Below are positions 1-7,117 of a DNA stretch of 25,078 nt, piece by piece (position 1 is the stretch's first letter; each line of letters opens with the position of its first letter). The stretch comes from UBA60 sp964587885. GTDB lineage: Archaea > Thermoplasmatota > Poseidoniia > Poseidoniales > Poseidoniaceae. Made by a program: the position numbers and the translations under genes. The stretch is from NCBI GenBank assembly GCA_964587885.1, contig CAZPME010000027.1, forward strand, positions 1 to 25,078, in the 5' to 3' direction. A model generated the notes under the pieces. That model was given only the letters and a program-made list of their open reading frames with translations, searched no databases and had not been told where the DNA came from.

Positions 1-516
1 ATGGCGCTCGTTTTGATGTTCACGACTTGCCCCGACCAAGAAGTTGCTGAACACTTAGCTGAAGGAGCGATTTCTGCAGGATTAGCCGCATGTATTCTCA
101 AAACATCTGTCGATTCAATATTTGATTGGCAGGGTGAGAGCCAACGTGAAGGTGAAGTCGTCACATTGTTCAAAACTAGTGTTGAGAAGGCTGACGATCT
201 AGAATTGTGGCTCTCACAACATCACCCATACGATACCCCCGCTATCATTCGTATCGGGGCAAGAGCCAATGCTCCCTATGAGGAATGGCTCAACCAACAA
301 CTCGACCAAGAAAGTAATTCGGGAATGGACCAAGATTTGAAAGACTCTGCGAATACTGCAGTAGGGTCAAGTGGCACCAACTTACTCGAAGCCTTTGGTG
401 GTCAAGCCACCGTCGCCGAAGTTGAGGAATCTAATCTTTCCGAGGACGAGGCAATTGCTCAAGTTCAAGCGTTAATGGAAGGCATGGATGAACTAGACGA
501 TATGGAATTAGACTGA
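1..516 (+). CDS. cutA: CutA-family divalent-cation tolerance protein with an acidic C-terminal extension
   Basis: Residues 1-103 match the CutA1 fold, a small trimeric ferredoxin-like protein linked to copper/divalent-cation tolerance whose biochemical role is still unsettled. Visible family features are the opening strand with TTCPDQEVAE at 8-17, the GLAACI segment at 27-32, the FDWQGE strand at 41-46, and the hallmark HHPYDTPAII at 74-83. CutA proteins usually end near residue 105-110. Here about 67 more residues follow (104-171), rich in Asp/Glu, Ser and Gly and ending in an acidic stretch. They look disordered, apart from a possible short helix at 147-165. The first ATG is the first base of the window, so an upstream start cannot be excluded; Met6 is an alternative. 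The next gene lies 61 bp downstream on the same strand and may be co-transcribed. The family call is firm; the function of the tail is unknown. Confidence 0.88.
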   Translation: MALVLMFTTCPDQEVAEHLAEGAISAGLAACILKTSVDSIFDWQGESQREGEVVTLFKTSVEKADDLELWLSQHHPYDTPAIIRIGARANAPYEEWLNQQLDQESNSGMDQDLKDSANTAVGSSGTNLLEAFGGQATVAEVEESNLSEDEAIAQVQALMEGMDELDDMELD

Positions 517-520
517 GTCG

Positions 521-542
521 TTTGAGATAGGGAAACCTCAAA
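521..542 (+). other. Inverted repeat just after cutA
   Basis: TTTGAG (521-526) and CTCAAA (537-542) can form a 6-bp stem with a 10-nt loop, starting four bases after the cutA stop codon. No T-run follows, so it is not a classical terminator. It could be a processing or mRNA-stability element between cutA and the peptidase-transporter gene, or chance. Confidence 0.25.
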
Positions 543-552
543 TTGACCTTAG

Positions 553-571
553 CGCACCACTTAGTGGTGCG
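553..571 (+). promoter_or_regulatory. Perfect 8-bp hairpin directly before the M14-MFS start codon
   Basis: CGCACCAC (553-560), loop TTA, GTGGTGCG (564-571) is a perfect 8-bp stem with a 3-nt loop. Its 3' arm ends 6 nt before the ATG at 578 and contains GGTG, a partial match to the archaeal Shine-Dalgarno GGAGGTGAT. In the mRNA the stem would occupy the ribosome-binding position. Similar, smaller hairpins precede other genes in this window (18079-18089 minus strand, 18831-18847, 20968-20980). The structure is seen directly; a role in translation control is inference. Confidence 0.5.
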
Positions 572-577
572 ACGGCA

Positions 578-3208
578 ATGCGGGTAAGAATTCCGGCTCT
601 GATTATGCTGCTATTGTTAGTCAGCGTATCCCCGATTGTAACCAACAGCGCCGCCCAGCAACCTAATATTGTTCAGGAACATTGGTATCATTCGTATTTG
701 ACACTGACTACTGATGTACAATCATGGGCTACAGATCATCCTGATATCGTCATATTGACCGTTGCTGGACAGACTGAACTTGGTAGGAATCTCTGGGTTG
801 TTCAAATTTCTGATTGGACTCAAAATACCAAACCAGATGGTTCACAGAAAGAGGTTGTTTACATCGATGGTGGACACCATGGAAATGAGCACTTAGGAAC
901 CGAATTGGCATTCTTAACCGCTGAATATTACATAGAGGGTTGGGCAGCAGGAGATCAGGAAGTTATCGATGTCCTCACTACAACTGAACTACACATTCTC
1001 ATCATGTTGAATGCTGATGGCAATGACATCGACACACGCTGGAACATCAACCAAGTTGATTTGAATCGAAATTATGACCACTACTGGAATACCTGCGAGA
1101 CGACCCAGCCAGGGAGTAGTGCATTCAGTGAATCTGAAACTCTTGCGAATTCGAATTACATGAATACGGTAGTGCCTGATGCTGACCTCTATGTCACGAT
1201 GCATACTGGAGTTTGGATAATGCTCTATCCGTGGGGTAAATGGCCTGACCAACCCTCAGATTGGGAGTTATTCCACGGAATAAGGGAGGATGTTCACGCA
1301 AATATCTCAGAGATTCCAATCCAAAATGCAAATCAGGGTTTGTATCCAAATTGTGGAACCAGCAGAGACTATGGATACGGGATAATGGGATTCCCAACTT
1401 TCACATTTGAAACTGATGATGAACAATGGGCACTTGGTACTGTTGAACCATTATCAAGTCGTTTGGGTGAAGAATTAGATGTTATGAATTTCCTAATTGA
1501 GAACGTCTGGTACTGGAGAGCTAGGTTGAATATTACATCTATGGAAATTGTAGATGGTGACCATATCCATCTCGAAGTTGAAAATCTAGGACATGCTAGT
1601 ACTGCAAATGCCACCTTACAGTATCTCAGTGAATCTGGTGAATTGCTTTGGAACTCCACCAATTTTTCTGTCAATGCTTCTAACAGTTCCAGCTTGCATC
1701 TGGATGCGAGCAACTTGAGTCTTGTATCTGGTGGCCTGTTCCAATTGCATTACCAAAAACGGGTTATCAATAGCGCACAATGGGTAACCGAGACGATTCC
1801 TGAAACCAATCTCACCTATACTACTACTTCAGCCAGTAGTGGAGCATTAAGTCCATCCTTGGTAACGACTTTACAGTTATCGACCATTCCAATATTCGCT
1901 ATTATTCTCGCTTGGATTATTCGCAAAGCCAAGCGGTTAGAGCAAGAACAAGAAGACATTGTTGAAAATCGCTGGCAAACATATGCTTGGACACTGGCCG
2001 CGGTCGGAGCGTTTGGGGGTGCAGCCACATCTGCGGCATGGTACATGTTCAGTTATCACACCAGAATGCTCGGTGGAGCAGAATCATTAGTCGCTCTTCA
2101 AGTCGGTTTGGTTGTAGTTGGATTTGGAATTGGTGCAACAATTTTCGGTAGTTTAGCAGATCGCTTTGGAAGACGAAGAGAAATGCTACTAGGCACTGCA
2201 GGGGCGAATGTACTAATCTCACTAATGATGCCATTCTTGAGTTTATATCCATTCATGATTGTGGCAACTTTACAAGCGGCTTCTCTTGGAGTAGTACGAT
2301 TATTATTCTCAATGACTAGTGAAATTTTTCCAAACGCAAAATCTGAGTCAAATGGCCTTTTACATTCAATCGCGTGGGCAATCGCCAGCGTACTAATTCT
2401 TGTTATGGGTAAGACGTACGGCGATTTTGGCCTGTGGACTGTGTCGGGACTTGTGGCTATATGCATGGTGGTTGCTATTCTATGCGTCTTGAATATAGGC
2501 GATTCTCTAAAGGCATTTATTGAGTCAAGCGAGCCGGTAAATGTCGAAAAAATGGGACTTAGTCCCTCGAAATGGTTGAGTTTTACTAGTCCGTGGCCAC
2601 TAATGATTTTGGCAGTTGTTCTAGCAATCTCAATTCCTCGTGGCGCAGTAGTACTAAATTCTCCTCGCTATCTTGAATTCATCGGCTTTGATATTTCATT
2701 CACTTCTGTATTGATATCATGGGCACAATTAGCGAGCGTTGTTTTGGTAGCCTACGCTGGATTCTTTTGCGCTCGATATGGTGCTTCAACTGTATTGCTA
2801 TGGTCAGCAATCGCCTATTGTTCATTGTGGTCTGCGTTCAGCATTGGATTGCCGAATTGGTTAGCTGCGTTCATTTATGTCTTACCGGTTTATGGATTCC
2901 TCGTAGTTTCTTCTGATGCCCTAATGAGTGAACATTCAACTTTATCCGAGCGCAACCGTGCTATTGGCCTATCTTCAGCAACCACATTAATCGGCCAAGG
3001 TTTGGGCATCACATTGATGTTCTCTTCACTGAGATATCTCGAAACTACCAGCCTAAGCCAAGTTGACCAATATCATTGGACCTTTAGACTCAGTATCCCA
3101 CTTTTCTTGCTCTCAGTTTTCCTGGCGTGGCGATTAGTCGCAAAATTAGAAGGGCATTCGCAAGAAGCAATTTTGGTCGAGGCCAAATCCTCTCCATCCG
3201 TCAATTGA
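578..3208 (+). CDS. Secreted M14 zinc carboxypeptidase fused to an MFS transporter
   Basis: An 876-residue two-part protein. Residues 1-26 form a signal peptide or anchor (MRVRIPALIM followed by a leucine-rich core). Residues ~35-310 are an M14 metallocarboxypeptidase domain: zinc ligands H101 and E104 in HHGNE, substrate-binding R164 in DLNRNYD, third zinc ligand H209 in VTMHT, and catalytic E278 in TFETDD. All key residues are present, so the enzyme is probably active. Residues ~315-420 look like a beta-sandwich spacer rich in N-x-S/T sites. A helix at ~433-448 re-enters the membrane, followed by a charged linker. Residues ~468-868 are a major facilitator domain with about 12 helices and a clear motif A (GSLADRFGRRRE, 524-535). 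The reading frame is continuous through the junction. Inferred job: trim peptides outside the cell and import the released product. Neighbouring cutA and an M17 aminopeptidase fit peptide use, but the transported substrate is unknown. Confidence 0.85.
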   Translation: MRVRIPALIMLLLLVSVSPIVTNSAAQQPNIVQEHWYHSYLTLTTDVQSWATDHPDIVILTVAGQTELGRNLWVVQISDWTQNTKPDGSQKEVVYIDGGHHGNEHLGTELAFLTAEYYIEGWAAGDQEVIDVLTTTELHILIMLNADGNDIDTRWNINQVDLNRNYDHYWNTCETTQPGSSAFSESETLANSNYMNTVVPDADLYVTMHTGVWIMLYPWGKWPDQPSDWELFHGIREDVHANISEIPIQNANQGLYPNCGTSRDYGYGIMGFPTFTFETDDEQWALGTVEPLSSRLGEELDVMNFLIENVWYWRARLNITSMEIVDGDHIHLEVENLGHASTANATLQYLSESGELLWNSTNFSVNASNSSSLHLDASNLSLVSGGLFQLHYQKRVINSAQWVTETIPETNLTYTTTSASSGALSPSLVTTLQLSTIPIFAIILAWIIRKAKRLEQEQEDIVENRWQTYAWTLAAVGAFGGAATSAAWYMFSYHTRMLGGAESLVALQVGLVVVGFGIGATIFGSLADRFGRRREMLLGTAGANVLISLMMPFLSLYPFMIVATLQAASLGVVRLLFSMTSEIFPNAKSESNGLLHSIAWAIASVLILVMGKTYGDFGLWTVSGLVAICMVVAILCVLNIGDSLKAFIESSEPVNVEKMGLSPSKWLSFTSPWPLMILAVVLAISIPRGAVVLNSPRYLEFIGFDISFTSVLISWAQLASVVLVAYAGFFCARYGASTVLLWSAIAYCSLWSAFSIGLPNWLAAFIYVLPVYGFLVVSSDALMSEHSTLSERNRAIGLSSATTLIGQGLGITLMFSSLRYLETTSLSQVDQYHWTFRLSIPLFLLSVFLAWRLVAKLEGHSQEAILVEAKSSPSVN

Positions 3209-3209
3209 A

Positions 3210-3215
3210 TTTTTT
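3210..3215 (+). terminator. Possible T-rich terminator after the M14-MFS gene
   Basis: A run of six T begins two bases after the stop codon. Archaeal transcription commonly ends at such T-tracts without a hairpin. The run is short and the call is tentative. The rest of 3216-3343 holds no gene that I can see. Confidence 0.3.
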
Positions 3216-3343
3216 CTAACGGCACCTGTTTTTGCACCTAATCCGGTCTGAGTCAAATTTGTATTTTGATATCGGCATGGAATGGCAAGATAATACGGCC
3301 ATGACTTGAAAAGCAATGCCTCTACCCCTCGCATTAGATTACT

Positions 3344-4843
3344 ATGGAAATAACAGTCGAAGGTATTGGCGATATTAACGGAACACTTGTATTGCCTTTC
3401 AACAAGGGTGATGAAGGAATTGATGCAGTTGCACTATCAGGTTTGGGCGATGATTTGCAAACACAAATCACTAAACTTTTCAATGACAAAGACGTTACTG
3501 GTAAGACTGGCGAGCGCCTCACCCTACATTCACCCTCTGCTAAGGCGATGCTATGGGGATTAGGCAAGGCGAGTGAACGTACGGTCGACTCATGTCGTAG
3601 TTCGGGCGCTAAATTTTTCGCTGGTCTCAAAAAGCGTCACGGTAAAACTCTGACTGTACGCCCTATCGGCTGGTCAGACAAAGAATTGGCGGCTTTCGTA
3701 GAGGGAATGATTCTACGCGATTACAAGTACGACCAATACAAGAGCAAGGACGATGATGACGAGGAGGATGACAGTCCAATCCATGTTATCATGCAGTGCG
3801 ATGCACAACATGTCGAATCTGTAGGTGCAAGTGCGACCCGCTCAGCGCAAATCGCTACCGGAGTATTCCGAGCCCGAGATTTAGCCAATGCTCCCCCAAA
3901 CGATCTCTTCCCAATGGCTTATGCCGACTTGGCCCGTGAATGGGCTGCTGACAAGGGTAATGTCAAGTTAACCGTCATCGAATACGAAGAAGCTCTGAAT
4001 CTTGGAATGGGCGGTCTGTGTGGGGTTGGAATGGGAAGTTCCCGTAAGCCCTGTATGGTCATCTTCGAGATGAATGCAGAAGTCGAAGGTGAAGCGCCGG
4101 TAATAGTCGGTAAAGGAATTACATTCGATACCGGAGGGATTTCAATAAAGCCGAGCGCATCGATGGATGAAATGAAATTCGATATGCATGGTTCAGCCAC
4201 GGTTTTCGGGCTAATGCAAGCACTTGAGGCGACTGGATATTCAGGTCGAGTTACTGGAATTTCTTGTATGGCAGAGAATATGCCTGATGCTACTGCACAA
4301 CGCCCTGGTGATGTTATCACAACCTATTCAGGCAAAACTGTCGAGATTCTCAATACCGATGCAGAAGGCCGGTTGGTTTTGTCCGACGGTCTATGGATGG
4401 CCGCCGATTACAACCCCTCTTATATCGTTGATTTAGCAACTTTAACTGGCGCCATTGTGGTCGCCCTCGGCCATGAAGCAACAGGAATGTGGACCAATGA
4501 TGATGACTTGGGCAAGGACTTGGTTACCGCTGGCGATGACTGTGGTGAATTGGTTTGGCCAATGCCACTTACTCCAGCCTTTGAGAAGGAAATGAAAGAT
4601 AGTAAAATTGCCGATTTGCGTAATTTGGGAACCACTCGCTATGGTGGCTCAAATACCGCCGCAGCCTACCTCAAGAATTTCGTCCAAACCCGTGGCGAGG
4701 GGGATGATAAAAAGCAAATTCCATGGGCTCACCTCGACATCGCGGGAACCGCATGGGGAGCCAAGTCGAACGTCTTGGTCGCCAATGGTGGAACAGGGAT
4801 TCATGTGCGAACCCTACACCACATGATTACCCAAGGAAAGTGA
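3344..4843 (+). CDS. pepA: Leucyl aminopeptidase (peptidase family M17)
   Basis: A 499-residue M17 cytosolic aminopeptidase, which uses two metal ions to remove N-terminal residues from peptides and normally forms a hexamer. The catalytic C-terminal half is intact: K257 and D262 in VGKGITFDTGG, K269 in SIKP, D280 in KFDMHG, and D339, E341 and R343 in the family signature NTDAEGRL (337-344). These correspond to the metal ligands and catalytic Lys/Arg of bovine and E. coli enzymes. The N-terminal half (1-170) is the less conserved regulatory domain and carries an acidic Asp/Glu patch at 136-143. Length is typical. No Shine-Dalgarno is seen before the ATG, so the message may be leaderless or weakly primed. 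It probably finishes off peptides taken up by the cell. The downstream neighbour is convergent, 32 bp away. Confidence 0.93.
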   Translation: MEITVEGIGDINGTLVLPFNKGDEGIDAVALSGLGDDLQTQITKLFNDKDVTGKTGERLTLHSPSAKAMLWGLGKASERTVDSCRSSGAKFFAGLKKRHGKTLTVRPIGWSDKELAAFVEGMILRDYKYDQYKSKDDDDEEDDSPIHVIMQCDAQHVESVGASATRSAQIATGVFRARDLANAPPNDLFPMAYADLAREWAADKGNVKLTVIEYEEALNLGMGGLCGVGMGSSRKPCMVIFEMNAEVEGEAPVIVGKGITFDTGGISIKPSASMDEMKFDMHGSATVFGLMQALEATGYSGRVTGISCMAENMPDATAQRPGDVITTYSGKTVEILNTDAEGRLVLSDGLWMAADYNPSYIVDLATLTGAIVVALGHEATGMWTNDDDLGKDLVTAGDDCGELVWPMPLTPAFEKEMKDSKIADLRNLGTTRYGGSNTAAAYLKNFVQTRGEGDDKKQIPWAHLDIAGTAWGAKSNVLVANGGTGIHVRTLHHMITQGK

Positions 4844-4875
4844 GCAAATACATTGTAAAATGAAATTGATTCCTT

Positions 4876-5421
4876 CTATTCACTAGAAGATGGAGATAAT
4901 TTAGTAAGTTCGATACAGGCCAAAATCAGTTCATTATGAACTGCAGCCCTAACCGAATCTTTGTGGTGAATCTCGACCAAGGAATACTTCGTCTTTAGGT
5001 AAACCATTGGTGCGTAATGTACACGCTGATTTGATCTAACCACTTTGACGTAGCCCTGAGATTCAAGCCAATTTTGTCTAAATCGTCGCAATTTTGTGAC
5101 CCTCGGATAGAATGTTAAATTAGTGAAAATGAGTTGTTTGTTTGTGAAGACAATTGAGCACTTGAAAACCCATTCATAACTAATTAGTGAAATGAAGGCA
5201 ATCAGAGTCATTGTTAGAATCAAACCACCACCATTAACCAATCCTAAGTTTATGGTAGCAATATACCCAATAAATGGTGTAAATGCAAATATTATCCAAT
5301 AACAAATTCTTGCTTGAGAGCTTTTTACATAAATCATTTTCAGCCCGTCGGGAACAACCTTAATGCTAACACAATTTTTCAATTGGTCTGGAATTGCAGG
5401 GATTTTCGCTTCATCAATCAT
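4876..5421 (-). CDS. Small two-helix membrane protein of unknown function
   Basis: Starting at the ATG at 5421, this is a 181-residue protein. That start is preferred because its ATG overlaps the TGA of the upstream gene (ATGA, 5418-5421), a sign of translational coupling. A longer reading from 5484 would run 21 codons into the preceding gene. Two hydrophobic helices lie at about residues 42-62 and 67-86, separated by a short glycine-rich turn. Around them are beta-prone segments (VSIKVVPDGLKMIYV before; SIVFTNKQLIFTNLTFYP after), reminiscent of bacterial PH-like proteins with an inserted transmembrane hairpin, but I cannot confirm that family. The C-terminal third is basic, then helical. It probably works with the GIDE-like protein encoded just upstream. 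The gene is AT-rich compared with the housekeeping genes around it. Confidence 0.7.
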   Translation of the reverse strand: MIDEAKIPAIPDQLKNCVSIKVVPDGLKMIYVKSSQARICYWIIFAFTPFIGYIATINLGLVNGGGLILTMTLIAFISLISYEWVFKCSIVFTNKQLIFTNLTFYPRVTKLRRFRQNWLESQGYVKVVRSNQRVHYAPMVYLKTKYSLVEIHHKDSVRAAVHNELILACIELTKLSPSSSE

Positions 5422-7031
5422 ATTATACCACCAATAAATAGGCCAATACGGATTAGTATCAATAAACCCAAAATATCGGCACAAATGTATTCAAAAATAG
5501 ACCTGTACTTGCCTACTACCGTCCACTCTGTACCCTTGAATACCGCCGAAGGCAGGCCACTATCTTCGTCAACACCTATGTAGACTTCACCATCTTTCCC
5601 GATCTTCACTTCACCGATTACAAAGACTGGGTCACCTTCATCAATACTCCAATGAGTATGGCGATAGAATATCCCATTGGTCAAATTGGAGGTTGGATGC
5701 CCAAACACATATTTTTTCCTCGGCATTGATACTTTAATTCCAGATGTACCGTCATGAAGAATGAACTCAAACAAGTGTTCCGAATCCCAAGTTTCTCGTT
5801 CAGTTTTAGCAAGCCAACGGAAACCAGGCCAATTGTCAGGATTTCTTATCCCAAGAACCCTCTCATCCATTTTTCCGGCAATGTGATGTCCATATTCACC
5901 AGTAGAAGTACTCAAGGCTACACCTGCCATTTCAACCCGACCTACTGCTGCCCCTCTAACCGTTGAAGTGGGAACGTCATCAATCAATGCTTGAAGACGG
6001 CGTTTTTGGATAAATGCTCCAAAGGTAGACATCATGGTCTCCTTAGTGTGCATTAATTTGCCAATTAATACCCAAGGGCCAATTGTGATAATGAATACAG
6101 CCAAACAGAAGCCCAAGAAATCAAACTCAAAATCGTTGTTCAGCATACCTCCTAGAGCCAATCCGTCAGTTGAAAAAATGTCAACCAATATCAAGTCAAA
6201 ACATAGCAATGTGAATGCTAAGACGATAATCCACGGTGTTGCAGTTGCAACCAACACAGGATGTAATTTTGATGGATGTTCAGAAATTACGCTCCCATCT
6301 TTGAACTTTTTCATTTGAGGATTGGAACCTATTAATTCTAAAGGATCGTAAATCACCCAGTCATCATCTGAATGGCCATTCCAACCAAGTGTCATTTTTC
6401 GTATCCTTGAGTTTCGAGCACGTGCTGCTGAAGGCATTGCTTTTAACAATAAATACCCACTAATTATTCCTAGGAAAGCCCAATTTATCCATCCATATGG
6501 TATCTGCGTTCGTGCTTCCTCTCCTAGCACTCCCATTGAAACTACGTGGTATATTTCCCCATCTTTGTGAAGGATTACACTGGCATTTTGAATCTCCTTA
6601 TCACAAAGGAGTGCACTATTTTCCCATGGATAAGACAGTCTAACATCATCAGAATTTCCATATAGAATTGTGATTGCCTCACCATTGGAAGTGACTACAT
6701 CGATTTTCGTATTTGTCGGCGGTTCTAGCCACGCCCAGCGACTATTGCATTCTTCAACTCTAAAGGGTGATGAAGTAAAATTAACTTCATCTGAACGCAA
6801 ATCTGGAACTTCCGTCCATGGCATGTCAATGATACTTGTCCATTCCATTTCTTCTGAAACACTTGGTAGGTCAGCAATATCGGAATCATGGTTTACCCAT
6901 GGATTCCATTCCAACAAAGAGAGAAAACTCATCCCCACTAAAATGTAGAGAATCGTAAGTTTAATGCGGCGAGATTTTCTGGTGGGCCATGAGAGCGAAA
7001 ATACCGGTGGTGATTTATCGCTATCACTCAT
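5418..7031 (-). CDS. Polytopic membrane protein with a GIDE-like domain (paralogue A)
   Basis: A 537-residue membrane protein. Predicted helices lie at about 24-40, 181-198, 262-285, 303-326 and 514-535, with an extracytoplasmic region at ~45-178. Between the last two helices, residues ~352-508 resemble the GIDE/BAM domain of MUL1-type membrane proteins: a VRGAAVGRVEMAG strand pair near 358-370, FEFILHDGTSGIKV (421-434), then WSIDEGDPVFVIGEV (461-475). The domain lies between two helices as in MUL1, but there is no C-terminal RING finger, so ubiquitin-ligase activity is not implied. It is clearly related to the protein at 12663-14369 (EHPSK; FILHDG; GDP followed by KDGE), so this is a paralogous pair. 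It is encoded downstream of dnaK after an 86-bp gap with its own TATA-like box, and overlaps the next gene by ATGA. Function unknown; a membrane quality-control role is inference. Confidence 0.72.
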   Translation of the reverse strand: MSDSDKSPPVFSLSWPTRKSRRIKLTILYILVGMSFLSLLEWNPWVNHDSDIADLPSVSEEMEWTSIIDMPWTEVPDLRSDEVNFTSSPFRVEECNSRWAWLEPPTNTKIDVVTSNGEAITILYGNSDDVRLSYPWENSALLCDKEIQNASVILHKDGEIYHVVSMGVLGEEARTQIPYGWINWAFLGIISGYLLLKAMPSAARARNSRIRKMTLGWNGHSDDDWVIYDPLELIGSNPQMKKFKDGSVISEHPSKLHPVLVATATPWIIVLAFTLLCFDLILVDIFSTDGLALGGMLNNDFEFDFLGFCLAVFIITIGPWVLIGKLMHTKETMMSTFGAFIQKRRLQALIDDVPTSTVRGAAVGRVEMAGVALSTSTGEYGHHIAGKMDERVLGIRNPDNWPGFRWLAKTERETWDSEHLFEFILHDGTSGIKVSMPRKKYVFGHPTSNLTNGIFYRHTHWSIDEGDPVFVIGEVKIGKDGEVYIGVDEDSGLPSAVFKGTEWTVVGKYRSIFEYICADILGLLILIRIGLFIGGII

Positions 7032-7102
7032 GAAACTGACAAAACTTTAGTGGAAATAAATGTAACCCAAACAATTAGACTGTTCTAAATAGTTGACTTT
7101 GC

Positions 7103-7111
7103 GTTTATATA
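7103..7111 (-). promoter_or_regulatory. TATA-like box for the GIDE-like operon
   Basis: Read on the minus strand, the dnaK-GIDE gap contains GTATATAAAC around these positions, a good match to the archaeal TATA consensus. It lies about 72 nt before the ATG at 7031. With initiation about 25 nt downstream, this would give a leader of roughly 45 nt. It suggests the two downstream membrane genes can be transcribed apart from dnaK. Confidence 0.45.
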
Positions 7112-7117
7112 CAATTC

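Noticed and set aside
3273..3335. Several weak inverted repeats before the leucyl aminopeptidase gene (ATGGC/GCCAT, AATGC/GCATT)
   Set aside because: Stems are 5 bp with 11-nt loops and mixed composition, within chance expectation.
5424..5484. Longer start (ATG at 5484) for the small two-helix protein
   Set aside because: It would overlap the preceding gene by 67 bp, while the ATG at 5421 gives the classic ATGA overlap.
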